Positions 35,700 to 47,034 of a stretch of DNA of 64,000 bases are shown in pieces (the first letter of the stretch is position 1; each line of letters begins with the position of its first letter). The notes beneath the pieces are model-generated. The model was not told the origin of the DNA and did no database searches. It was given only the letters and a program-made list of their open reading frames with translations. The DNA comes from Liolophura sinensis (taxonomy: Eukaryota > Mollusca > Polyplacophora > Chitonida > Chitonidae). The position numbers and the translations under genes were made by a program. Location of the stretch: contig NC_088296.1 in assembly GCF_032854445.1 (NCBI RefSeq), positions 8,406,706 to 8,470,705 of the forward strand. The letters are read 5' to 3'.

Positions 35700-37610
35700 T
35701 CACTCACTCCATAGTTCATGCTCAGAAAGTGCGGATAGGTCCGCGACCGATTCCATCAAGCTTTTGTTTCAACTGAAGAGACAAACGGAAGTCTGCACAA
35801 AACACATAGTTCTTAACTGTTGAAGTTTAAATCTAAACCACCTGAGTTACTTTATGACAAATATCTGCCAGTCTGATCCGACCAGATCATAAACTGCTTT
35901 AACTATTTACATTTGAAAAACGAAAACTGCAAAGCCGTTTCGGCTGTAGTTCATGTCGTTTGTTGTTGTAATTATCATTGTACACCATTGTACAAATACG
36001 AGACAGCATAGCTATATATAAGCGCACAACTGCCTTGGGAAATCAAGGGCCGTGTAGTGAAAACGAAGATGTCAAAGAGAAACATTTCTATCCAGATACG
36101 TTCACTGAGGGATTGTTTCAAAATTCGGTGAAATGGTCTGGGCTGTAGCTCGCTGCAAAAAAACAAAAAACAAAAAAAAGAAATAATACCTAGGGAAAGG
36201 CTTGATACAAGCATACAGAGTAGCCAAATGGGAACAATATAGCTTTAAAAGAGAATAGTTTTTTGTTGCGTAACGCAAGTATATCAACAAAACTATGGAA
36301 CAGCAGGGTAGTTTTGTGTACGGTCAATCAACCACCCCTAATCTGGGGAATACACCCTGCCGCCAAGTCGTGAACTTGTTCTAAGCGGACATGCAAGCAA
36401 AGGGAACCTATTTGAAGAACGATGTCTCAGTCATGTCGAGATATACGGGTTCCTTTCATAGGTGTTGCTTTCGTTAGTGGGCAGCGAGCCTAGAGTATCT
36501 ATTTTATAAACTTACAAACTTTTATCTGGAAAGAGTCTAGCAGTATTTTGTTATTCGAGATTTGCTGAAAACCTCTAAGTTGAGGACTCATTTCGGAAAT
36601 ATTAAACTGTTTGCTCAGTGTTAAGACAAAATGTCCTCAAAACAGAGTATTTGAGGAAAGACTGTAAGTATTTGTTTATCAGCTATCAGGAGGCACACCG
36701 CCTGTTACCAAATGTTTCAAGATGGGTTAAAACTGGTTTCGCCAGAGCAGGGATGGACACAAATGTGTTTTCAGCCCACTCGACTAATTCACCGGCTTGT
36801 GCCAAAGCCAACTTGGATTCTCTCCCTTCAGCCACAATACCAAGGACAGCTGGGAGGTCTACTTCAGGCACACTTACCACTTTCAAGAAAAAAAAAAACA
36901 TGTAGACACAGGGAAAGGCATTGGTGTGGCTGTTCTGAGGGAATAATATTTTAAAATAACTGAGCCATTGAGTCCCTGTATCAAAAGATATAAAATACAG
37001 TAACTTGTTTGAACGTTATTCATTTGCTGTCTTCGAGTTCAGTAATGGTGCTTGGACATAAGGCATATACTATCTTCATATATGTATATATTTGCTTCTC
37101 GAGTACTGTACGTATACATGTGCAGGACACAGCTTACGTGACTGCTCAGGGTTTTTGGACATCTCGTGGAATTCCGTTATGACAGTTGGCGAAAACTGGA
37201 AACGGGGGCTATTGGAGACTTAGTCACCCTATACATCTTTATTAGACCTCTTGTAATGCCTTATCCAAACACAGTTCGGTGAAAGACGAGGTTTAAGTTC
37301 ATGAGTTGGGGAAAGGGTCCACAGTTCGCCTGACCTAAAGCCGCTGTTGAACTTCGAACTAATTGGCAAACTACCGTTATGCTAAACTGAGCTACAGGCC
37401 CCTGCTCACGTCTTTATATCAGGTGACCTATCTGCCTGGTTTTACACCCGTTTTATTGCAAGCCATCACGCAAGGAAACACTCCAGGTGTCCGACAGGTT
37501 TTGTCAAGGTGTTACATAAGAACGGAATGTATGTAGGACACAAAAAAAAAACAGGGCGCGATCTCTGATTACTGTGTGGTTAAAAATGACCTGAATTTTT
37601 GTATACTACA
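35700..37610. other. No gene supported
   Basis: Open frames on both strands around 36620-36950 have no recognisable domain and no convincing paired splice sites. A tRNA-like scrap may lie near 37340-37400. Confidence 0.4.
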
Positions 37611-37611
37611 G

Positions 37612-37784
37612 GAAAGTTATCATCTCATGTTTACACATATAAGATTGCACTATATGTGTTGTCTGCTGTCATTGGGTCAACTATTTTTTCCATGTGTGTT
37701 TTGTATAACCAAACATGGAGTGGTGTGAGTCCAAACCATTGCGTTACCAGTGGATGGCTGTGGTCTTTGCTGGTGTCTTTCAAT
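37612..37784 (+). CDS. Possible lone exon with a membrane segment
   Basis: A 173-nt open segment lies between a good acceptor (TATACTACAG) and a donor (CAAT/GTGAGC), phase 1 in and phase 0 out. It encodes a hydrophobic stretch (IALYVLSAVIGSTIFSMCVL) followed by an N-glycosylation site and Trp/Cys residues (NQTWSGVSPNHC). No partner exon or start codon was found, and its end phase does not fit the Ig exon at 39026. It may be chance. Confidence 0.25.
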
Positions 37785-38087
37785 GTGAGCTTTTCCTTTT
37801 GATTACCATTGAAGTACAACATTATACTATATCATAATCTTCAGGTAAATTACAGTAAAAAAAATAGGCAAATTTCCTGTCCTGACGCAGCAGAGGCTGA
37901 ACATTTACCAACACAGCCCACAGTACAGTGTGTTGCTTCGACTAACGTAAGAGCGCCTCTGCTTGTGACCTAGATATACATGTATGCACGTTTATTTACT
38001 GTCATGCTGCATGTACGCTTCGGGTTTTATGTCGTACTTTATGTCGTGGAGTCAATAGCTGTGTGCACATATACTCTGTCTTCTTGA

Positions 38088-38250
38088 TTTCTTTGATTTA
38101 TTTATTTGATTGGTGTTTTACGCCGCACTCGAGAATGTTTGACTTATACGACGGCGGTCTGCATTATGGTGGGAGAAAACCGGACATAGACCGTGGGAAA
38201 CTTACGACCATCCGCAGGTTACTGTCAAACCTTCCCACGTACGGCCTGAG
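38088..38250 (-). mobile_element. SINE-A, truncated, with 11-bp target-site duplication
   Basis: ATTT tail, 3' block and body up to the TACGGCC block. TGTCTTCTTGA is repeated at 38077-38087 and 38251-38261, which fixes both ends of the insertion. Confidence 0.9.
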
Positions 38251-38596
38251 TGTCTTCTTGAGTACATGCCGCCACTGAGATATCATGCTTAAGACATCAG
38301 ACATAACACAATATATTGGAACCAGGCCGACCAGCCCCCTTTCCTTGCTCTAAGGTCTCAGAGCTGAACGCGAGCGAGACAGCAAAACGTGACATTTGTA
38401 AACTCTTTGGTATGACCCGTCAGTTAGTTCAGAGACTTGTCAATGGCGAGGGATTAAAAGTTACCATGCGTGCATTTGTAGTATACTGGTAACGAATCGG
38501 ACGGCAGTTCAGCATAATCATGTAGTTTTAGTGCCTGGGCTATCCACAAACACCGGCTCGAATGGTGCGGCCGTGAGAGTTATCATGTAAAACCAG

Positions 38597-38777
38597 ATGC
38601 GCCTTGAGATATATTCTTTTCTCGCCAACACAGTTTTTAGTGTTATACTTTGTTGCTATATATCTGTATTGCTCCCACCTGATGGCGAGAGCAGAAAAGT
38701 CTCTCTGACAACGAACTTTGTAATCTTCAGTAAAAGAGAGATAAGGCAAACATACATCTTCGTTATCTCACGCACAG
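38597..38777 (+). CDS. Tentative exon 1 of the Ig/NHL gene
   Basis: ATG-led open frame with a hydrophobic core (TVFSVILCCYISVLL), ending at ACAG/GTATTT in phase 1 as needed by the Ig exon. The 35 residues after the hydrophobic part are unusual for a signal exon and no counterpart is seen in the dead copy. The true first exon could lie elsewhere. Confidence 0.3.
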
Positions 38778-39842
38778 GTATTTTCAGTTCACACATTCAT
38801 GTAGATGCTATGAATGTTTTGTTTTTCCTTGGCGGCACTAGTCAGGTTCCGTGTTTACTTCACAAACATGCTCCGCGTTTTCTAGGAGGAAACCTTTAAA
38901 AATTGCTTTAATGCAGAATCAGAGAAATGAAATAAATATAACATACCCCCATGGGATGAGAGCTTTAGTGTTGGACTGGTGCCTTTGTGTCATTTAACAA
39001 CCTTTTCACATTCCGCGTCTTTCAGTTTCAGAAGAAGTGTCTGTTCAGCACGTTGTGGAACCAATCACTGCTAGGGATTCTGCCAGGCTCGTCATCCTGC
39101 CATGCGTCTTCCTCATGGAGACGTACGAGACACCACAGATCACGTGGTATCACGAGACATTCGGTGAAAGGAGACTTATCATGCAGTATGATATTCACAA
39201 CCGTCTGTCATCTTACGGTGAGTTTGAAGGCCGGGTTGTAAGAGGAGACCGAGGGGCGCTGGTTTTGCTCAGGCCGCGGTCAAGGGATTCCGGCAACTAC
39301 TCGTGTGAGGTTGAAGTGGACAGCGAGAGCCCTAGCTGGGTGAAATCTACCGTGATGCTGAAGGTCACAAAAGACACAGCTGCTACCAACGAGAACAATG
39401 CCAAAAGTAAGTCCAAGACCCACGGAATTTTTAGTGTACCTAACGCATTTTTTTCCAGTAATATTTTGTTGTGTGTGTGTGTTTTTCCTCATACAAACGT
39501 GATCAGGTTTGCAGGAGTAATACAACTGGCGAAGAGGAAGACAAAAACACCAGGCATGACGTTGAATTTGTGTAGAAGATAATCATTGAGACTGTGTGTG
39601 TATTTGTAAGTTGTTGTAGAATGATTTATTTACTCTAAAAAAAAACACCACCGGTACGCTATTAAACAACCTTACTGATATGTGTTTCCCCAGATACAAC
39701 AGTCCTGGTTTCAGTGTACTGGCTCATCTCGGTGATGTGTGCACTTCTGCTCAATACAGGACTAAGAACACTGGCTAGGAATGCGTTTTACCCTCCTGGA
39801 AATATGCCGAGGACACAACGGATAAAACACAGTATACGTTGA
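38597..39842 (+). CDS. Ig / single-TM protein (short form of the same locus)
   Basis: Exon 1 and the Ig exon joined to 39694-39842 give 711 nt, a 236-residue type I membrane protein. The 3' exon follows the acceptor GTTTCCCCAG and encodes a membrane segment (VLVSVYWLISVMCALLL), then a 30-residue basic tail ending in HSIR and TGA. It is in the same phase as TM1, so the two 3' ends are mutually exclusive choices. The dead paralogue keeps both kinds of 3' exon in the same order, so the arrangement is older than the duplication. Confidence 0.55.
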
Positions 39843-42800
39843 TTGCGATCAGAGTTGGAATACTTACGCCTTTTGACAGACTACTGTCTATGTATTAATG
39901 TGTCAATTCATTTGTTGTCGACTAGCTCGTTTCCATTTCATCAACATTTGGGTTCAGGCATTCACGGTACCGCCGGATCTTAACAATCAATCTTACACCT
40001 ACTGTAGTCCGATGATACAATGACACTCAGCTCATGGTCAGCGTACGATACGCCCTCGTGTACTTTCATACACGTACCGTGTCTTGATCCTCCAGTCATC
40101 GTTCGTGGTCAACCGGCGTACCGTCGACCCATAATACCCAACTGTTTTATCGCTGAATATGGACCGATTTCCTGTAAACCGTCATGCCTTTTATAAACTC
40201 TGTGTTGGCCTGCAGCATGTTTAATTGCACACGAATTTCACAATAATTTCCAGTTTTAGTAGCTTAGTGTTTGGCACCCATACTGTTTTGCTCCGCCACC
40301 CGTATACACCTTTCTCTCAAGGACAGGGGTTTAAGTCTGTACCGAGCGTCTCAAGTGTGCGAAGTTTTATACACAATATAAATTGCATCACTAATTCTTG
40401 AATATCAAGCCCAACACATCCATTTATGGCAGAAGTATGTGTCGACAAATTGTTGTTTTAGGTTGGATACAAAATTGCGCAGGAATATTTGACGTTGGTG
40501 TGTGCGATATGTGTGTTTATATACAAATATAGGGCGCTATAAAAACCTATATAAAAAAAAATGTATATGCAATAAGTAATATCTGTACTTCAGACAAGGC
40601 CTGCAACTTATAAAAGTTAAACCACTGAAATGCATACAGATCAGCATGCTAATGTTTTTCCTTTTAACCACGAGCATTGTACTCAAAATACTACAATTGT
40701 CGATCCTATCATTTATAAATTTGATATTCACAAAACGTGTTTATATAAGTTTGCAACCACGAAGAGAGCAATCACATATACATGTGAACACATGCGATGT
40801 AGGTCCTGGGTCTATGTATACATTCATCCTAGATCATGCAAGCTTTAACATGTATAACATATTATCAGAGTATTCCACTACGAATCAGTGTATAAATTAT
40901 AAAAATACAGCAGAGAAAGTAAAAATCAAAACTGGAGACATCCGACCACAGTGGGCATAGGAATGATGGTTAGGATTCGGCTGTACTGTTTAATCACTAA
41001 ATCATGTATTTTACTGATCGATTTTACACCTTACTCAAGACTATTTCAGACCTATGAAGCTATTTGTACTTGTATTACTAATGGAAAAAGTGGAACAGGA
41101 CAATTTTTTTTTTTCCAGAGTCTTCTTTCCCCTTAGTCCTGTTCTCATTGGTGATCGTATTCGCCATGGGACTAATCTTCGCCGGAGTGATCTGTGCTGT
41201 TAAATCCATGGGCAAGTCGGAGGGCACTACAGTTAACAGTAAGCACATGTATCACACGACTGTGATATTTTAGTGTGCGCATTTTAGTTGCCTCAAAACG
41301 ATGTTAAATGAGGTTTTTCCACATGTTATTATTAGTTGTCGAATCATTAGAAATCTTTCGGAACTGAAGGCAAGGAGAGTTAATGACTCTCTCGACCTTG
41401 CCATTGTCGACAGGCGCTGCTATCGGCCGGCATGTGCGTAACTGACTTCGTAGGAATACAGAACAAATACAACCCTGAGTATGTGTATTGAGCCCGTTCG
41501 GCCAATCTAAAGCGTATTGACATATGGATGATAACTCCGCAAGTGCCTTAGTATATTTGTAGATCACAGTAACTCGGACTGTACTGATCATACTTTTATC
41601 CATAGAATTCGAAGATTTATTAAAGGTCGCCGATAAACATTGTGAATGCGCATAATAAACTGTGGTCATGGCCATTTTCAGAGTAAAAGTTGAACTGTTT
41701 GCGTAATCTTCATGTAACCTTGTCATATTAGCTGTAATACAAAAACTACTAAATTTTCAAACTCAGCATGGTTGGTGACTCATACATTTTCGTTACTGGG
41801 ACTGAAGAGAAAATCGCATGGAATAATAACAATGTGGCGCATAGGTAGACCTATTGGGCGTTTACAGCAGAGCATGTTGAGTAATGCTAGTGAGATCTAA
41901 TCAATTGCAATTAACAGCACTGGATTGCGGGCTCAGTTCTGCTTGAACCATGACGTATGAAATTCTACGACTTATGCATTTACATGAACAGTTGGAACAA
42001 AACCCTGCTTGAGGTAAACTGACAAGAGACCGTGTTTCACCAGCTACTTGTGAACGTTTGGCAGCAGTCACACTGTCGTCGCTTCTCTGGTTTTACTCTC
42101 CGTGGTGTACATCTTTAATTATATTCAAACCAATTTAATCTGACGCCATCAAATGTCTTTGCATAAACATACACACATATACACTGTTCAGCATATGCAT
42201 GCACCTGTTCATATGTTATATATGCTATATAATTACAGGCTATCACTGGACAGTGTCGCTGATAACTGGAATACCGGGAATCCTGATTCTGTTGCTCATC
42301 ACAGCGTGGTCGTGCTTACCAGCAGAGACATTTTGTAAGAAGAAATGCCTAGGAAGGTCCGGCATTCAGGAATCCCATGAAATGTCACCTGACCAAACCA
42401 CGGCCGCCTGTTATATCGCTCCCACTGATACACAGGACCCAATGTCTCACCTGATGCAGCCAATAACACATGCAAGCGCTGAGAAAGGTGGAGCTGTAAC
42501 ATTCAAGATGCAACTTAAAGAAAGAGTCACTGGAATGGTTTCTTTGGGGAAGAATGGTGTTTTTGTCACCACAAAACATTCGTTATTTAAACTGAATTTA
42601 GCGGGGATGATTGAGAACAAACACTTTCAAACCATCCATGCCCAAGGCAAGGAATTTTTGTCACTGGCAAAGTTCAAGGACTGTTTGTTGATATGTGTCG
42701 ATGAACAATCAATAACATCAAAATATTACCTTCTAAAATGGGAGCCAGAGAATGGTGAGTTTCACGAGGTTCTTTTGCCAGTAAAATCTCCCATTCTGTG

Positions 42801-43290
42801 GGTTCAGGAGGGTCGTGGAGATGGATTGGTGTATGTGGCGTTTTCAAACCCCGATGTCATCAGCAAGAGAAATCTCGAAAAGAAAACTGGAGACCAGATT
42901 TGGAATAGTGTGTTGAAGAAACCTGAGTGCATCGTCCAGAATTCCCGTGGCCAGTTTATCGTCGCAGATTCGTTTAAAAATGATCTTTTTGTGTTTGAGG
43001 AAGATGGAGAGTTTTTGTCAACTATGAAAGTATCTGTTCCCAAACAATTTGGAGAAAAACTTAACAAGTGTAACAGAATAGCCATTGACGAGGACAACAG
43101 GATTTATGTATCTGGTCCATTGTCTAGTGATGTTCTTGTGTTTAATGAGGACTTTAGGTTTGAGCGGCTGTTCCCAACATTTAGTGCATCTACCAATGGG
43201 ATATCTTGTCTTCTCGTTCATAGAAGGTCGCTGTACGTCGCCCAAGGAGGCATTATTTCCGCCTATCCTCTTCACTCGGGCATTCTTTAA
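38597..43290 (+). CDS. Ig / two-TM / NHL-propeller protein (long form)
   Basis: Model: exon 1 (38597-38777), Ig exon (39026-39406), TM1 exon (41137-41238) and TM2-NHL exon (42239-43290). All joins are phase 1; 1716 nt give 571 residues. The Ig domain has its two cysteines (VILPC and YSCEV) and core Trp (ITWYHE). TM1 is LFSLVIVFAMGLIFAGVICA and TM2 is VSLITGIPGILILLLITAW, separated by about 19 residues. The rest is an NHL/beta-propeller-like region of about six blades, for example CNRIAIDEDNRIYVSGPLS followed by DVLVFNED. If exon 1 is a signal peptide, both Ig and propeller would face outward. An alternative 3' exon (39694-39842) gives a short form. A poly(A) signal follows 24 nt after the stop. 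Exon 1 is the least certain part. Neither ligand nor pathway is known. Confidence 0.6.
39026..39406 (+). CDS. Ig-domain exon
   Basis: A 381-nt phase-1 symmetric exon between GTCTTTCAG and AAAA/GTAAGT. It encodes one V-type-like immunoglobulin domain: Cys at VILPC, Trp at ITWYHE, and the D-S-G-N-Y-S-C signature (SRDSGNYSCEVEVDSES). A single-exon Ig domain with 1-1 phase is typical of animal surface receptors. Confidence 0.85.
39694..39842 (+). CDS. Alternative short transmembrane 3' exon
   Basis: Starts after GTTTCCCCAG with AT-ACA-ACA and ends at TGA 39840-39842. One membrane segment is followed by a basic tail (RTLARNAFYPPGNMPRTQR). No AATAAA is obvious directly downstream. Confidence 0.7.
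41137..41238 (+). CDS. TM1 exon
   Basis: A 102-nt phase-1 symmetric exon after CCCCTTAG, ending AACA/GTAAGC. It encodes a 22-residue hydrophobic segment and KSMGKSEGTTVN. It is strongly conserved in the dead copy at 13800-13901. Confidence 0.75.
42239..43290 (+). CDS. TM2 and NHL-propeller exon (terminal)
   Basis: Opens after AATTACAG in phase 1 and runs 350 codons to TAA. A membrane segment is followed by a Cys-rich juxtamembrane stretch (CLPAETFCKKKCLG), a Ser/Thr-rich linker, then propeller blades with the repeated pattern of hydrophobic strand, D/N-turn, aromatic strand (FIVADSFKNDLFVFEEDGEF and IYVSGPLSSDVLVFNEDF). The whole propeller sits in one exon, as is common for NHL regions. Homology to TRIM-type NHL regions is inferred from the pattern only. 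Confidence 0.8.
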
Positions 43291-43313
43291 ACACAAAGTA
43301 AAACGTAAACAGA

Positions 43314-43319
43314 AATAAA
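43314..43319 (+). terminator. Poly(A) signal of the Ig/NHL gene
   Basis: AATAAA 24 nt after the TAA stop at 43290. Confidence 0.6.
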
Positions 43320-43529
43320 GGGTTATCACTTATTAACTTGTATGTTGGGAATCATGTTTTTTTTTTAACTCATAAGACAGCTTTCAAGCTGAGCCTCCGT
43401 CTTCACATACATACATAGCTCACCTTCCCCTCATATTACGTAGTTGAACGGCTGGCACCCGTTGACCTATATTTTGTACAACAAACCTCGGGTTCGTATG
43501 AGTTAAGGGTTATAAAATAATGGCGTGAA

Positions 43530-43960
43530 ACCCTTTCGGGACAGGATCTTAAAATGAAGGGGCTGTGTTTCATCTCGTGCATTAATGACATGCAACATGA
43601 TAACAACACAGCATTTTTAGTAATTCCAGACCAGCGAGGTCTAATACATTGCAATGAACATGATTGTATATCTTCTTAACCTAATTCTGCTTAAGCCGTG
43701 ATGTTAAGAGGCGTGTAATTTGCTGCTGTTTATGCAGTTACGTGAACAGTGTGAATAAAACCCTAGCTGAGGGAAATTTACACGAGGGCGCACTTTACCT
43801 TTTATATGAGTGAGCATTTGACAGTTATCATCGTGTCATTGCTGCAAGCATTGGTGATTGAGGAGAAGTGCTTGGCAGATGTTAACAATACAGGTAGTTC
43901 TACGGCCAAACATGGCCAAACGCTAAGACCAGTTCATAAGTGTCATACGAACTGACGCTG
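43530..43960. repeat. Flank shared with the dead locus, with an extra intron copy
   Basis: 43530-43605 matches 17770-17850. 43680-43850 matches the intron just before both NHL exons (14750-14890 and 41935-42075). 43848-43960 matches 16560-16690. The order indicates repeated duplication of the NHL end. Confidence 0.6.
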
Positions 43961-43964
43961 ACTT

Positions 43965-46115
43965 TCTATCCTGGTTTGATGGAGGAACATGTAAAAGTTG
44001 ATCATCAGAAGAAAATGAAACCGTACTTTGTTAAATGGGAGGGATAAAAATGTACCATTACAACTGATATAGGAAGTGAAATTCCTTAAAATTACTCATA
44101 CTCAAATTAAACATAAAGTGAATTACTGACAAAGAATGTAAAGTTTTTGATGTTTGAAAAAAAAACTAAAAAAAAAAAACTGCTAATATGTTTACAATTG
44201 TCAACATGATTTATCAAAAATGCGCTCATGGATTTTAAGAAATGGGAAATTATTGTACGTGTGTACATTTCACACGTTCTAGTCTTAGCCACTATCATTA
44301 GAATAAATAAAGTCACCATCAATAAGACCATCTCAACATCATGGCAGTAAGTTTACCGCTAAGCCCCAATCATTTATTCAATAGGCTCACATAATATAAA
44401 TTTTATATATTAAGTACACAGACTGCATTGTGACGGTAAGCAAATGACCCAATGTAACCATTATGCAGAAAACCAGTATTAAATACTAAGGCATAAAGAG
44501 TAAAACAAAACAACGATGACGCTGCGATCGTAGGTAAAATGGTCACATGTAAGACAGAATACCCTGTCCCATGGACCAAATTTAACTCTGCCTGAGAAGG
44601 CGATCTCTTTCAAAATATTAACAATTTAACAGACGTTGTTCCACTGCTGGTGACATGTTGAGACAGAAAGCTGTAAACCTGCTATTTGCTTCATGGAGTT
44701 TAGTTGAGTTAGTTAAAGCATATTTTGGCGCTGTTGTGACTGACAAGCGTTACAGCAATATGACTGTAACCGTTATTAGCCCAAAGTAGCAATAAAGAAA
44801 ACTGAATATTTTCTGTTTTACTTTTGTATATTCTTACGGGCATTTGGCATTAGATATAGTTCATAAAAAAGCAGCCATGCGGCCCATTTATGAATTGGTT
44901 TCACTTTATTAAACAGTGAACAAGCTATGTAGGTGAAAGTACCCATAAACGTTATAAGGTCATCACGTAGATGGTTGCCTTGTAACAACGCGCCAAAACT
45001 GATCTCTTGATTAAAAATGTCAGTTTTTCTTTCTTACAATATGATCAGTTTTGTTACATTTTAGGTTTAAAATCCGTATTTCTATCATTGTCTAACAAGC
45101 ATACTATATATTACAATGAACTAAAGAAATCACATTGGAGAGTATGTCCCTCAAGAGTTCGAATTATGGTAAGTCTTTTTTTCTTTGAAAACATACCTTT
45201 CAAGGGGCAAAGATATGGGCGGTCTTGCGTTAAATAAGTATTTTTGTGAATTAAAACGGATAATTAGGGTATATGATATAAGTAACTTGAGGCATCTACA
45301 TGTGTAGTGAAATCATATGTGGACCCTGCTTGAGAGCACAGGTGGTCGTCTACGGTTAACATGTTAAGGTTTGTGGAACTATAAGTATTGAAGATAAATT
45401 TGTTATATATCGATTTGATTGATTGGTGCATAACTGAGCGCTCAAAAAGTTTTCAGAAAGTTACCTCCTGGTGCTGTAATTTCCCCATCCTACACTGTCA
45501 ACTTCAAAGAGGATATTTAAGTGTGTTTGGAGTAGACTGCCATTTTTCCATGTTATGACCTTTACATCGCTTCAGTGCTTGTATGGACCTTTATGAGTTG
45601 CGCGCTTGCCACATGACAGGAAAAGAAGAGTAAAACAAAAATGAAAAAGTGGCCTGGCGAGTGTGTCAAGAGATGTCACTCACAGCTATAGTCAATTTTG
45701 CTTCCTAAGGTGCACAGTTTCTTGCACAGGGGCCGATTCCCCGCCTTAATGTACCAGGTCCTTTCAGACTGATCCATACTGTGGTTCTGGTGATAAAGAT
45801 TTACAAAGATTTTAGTCACCTACAAGTAACGATGCAGGTGAGAAGGTAGGCCATATTATTTGAATATCATATCATTTGGATATCGTTTGTTTAAGGTTAC
45901 ATGGTAGTTTAGTGCTTGACTACACACCACCAGTTTGGTTAAGCTTTGATGAATAGTGTTTCAGGAAGTCTTTAAAAGGAGCAAACACATGTAAAAAAAG
46001 AACACCTCAAATAATATGATAGGTGTACGCAGAGGGATCATAAGAGATCTGAACAGGCAGTGAGAATTTGTTCTGACATGCTCGGTAACTCTATAAACTC
46101 ACCTCTAATAAGAAA
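43965..46115. other. No gene supported
   Basis: AT-rich. One open segment (45065-45168) lies between a TTTTAG acceptor and a GTAAGT donor but has no recognisable domain. Confidence 0.4.
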
Positions 46116-46118
46116 TCG

Positions 46119-46276
46119 GGGCCTCCGTGGCTCAGTTGGTTAGTGCGCTAGCGCAGCGTAATGACCAAGAAACCCGTCATCAATACCGTTGCTGTGAGTT
46201 CAAGTTCAGTTTATGCCGGCTTCCTCCCTGGCCGTATGTGGGAAGGTCTGCAGCAACCTGTGGATGGTCGTTTGAA
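46119..46276 (+). mobile_element. SINE-A, 3'-truncated
   Basis: Intact head (GGGGCCTCCGTGGCTCAGTT) and B-box-like GAGTTCAAGTTC. The body breaks off after CTGTGGATGGTCGT. Confidence 0.85.
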
Positions 46277-46834
46277 CTAATCTGGACATCACACGTTACC
46301 CGGTTTCCTGTTGTATTTGTCACAGTACAGCTTCTAGTTTTCTCCGAAACGAAAGTTAAGGGCTGGCTGCACGTATGTGTCAGAGAGCTTTTACCATGTG
46401 TCATTACACACAGCCTCTGTATGCGGTGTTCAGATTAAGCGTTGATGGGTAGACGCGTCCACACTTACACGTATATTATTGTCATGAGCGTCTGCCTTCT
46501 CATGACGAACAGTGCTGTCCCATGCCGTATGAAAACACTGGAGAGAGTTACTTGTCTTATCTGTCGTCGTCACAGCATTGTTTGAAGCAGGTACATGTGC
46601 TTTTATATTCAGATACTAAAAAAAGACAGAAATAGTATGTCCCGCGTGTATGAGGTGTATGTATCTATCCTGGTATAGATATTTAGGGGGAATTTTATTT
46701 AAGAAATGAATTTGTTACATGTACCAGTACCGGTACGTTGCACTTTTCTGGAACATCTCCCCATCTCATGCCCTAGAGCAAAAAACCATGCACCTCAAGA
46801 AGTGAAACTGCCTGTCTGTAGCTGTGACTGACAT

Positions 46835-47030
46835 TTGCTGTGTGTTAAAGTCCAGCTCCTGCAGGCTTCCTCTGCCGCCATAAGTGGGAAGGCCCGCCAT
46901 CAACCTGCGGATGGTCATGGGTTTCCCCCTCTGCCCAGTTTCCTCTCACTATAGTGCTGGTCGCCGTTGTATAAGTGAAATATTCTTGAGTATCGTAAAA
47001 CACCAATCAAATAAATAAAGAAATAAAAAA
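46835..47030 (+). mobile_element. SINE-A, 5'-truncated
   Basis: Runs from the end of the head (AAAGTCCAGCTCCTGCAGG) through the body to CACCAATCAAATAAATAAAG. Confidence 0.85.
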
Positions 47031-47034
47031 AATC

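Noticed and set aside
36618-36954. Overlapping open frames on both strands
   Set aside because: No recognisable domain in any frame and no paired splice sites. Probably chance.
45065-45168. Open segment between an acceptor and a donor
   Set aside because: Only 34 codons, no domain, AT-rich, and its end phase does not match the next EGF exon.
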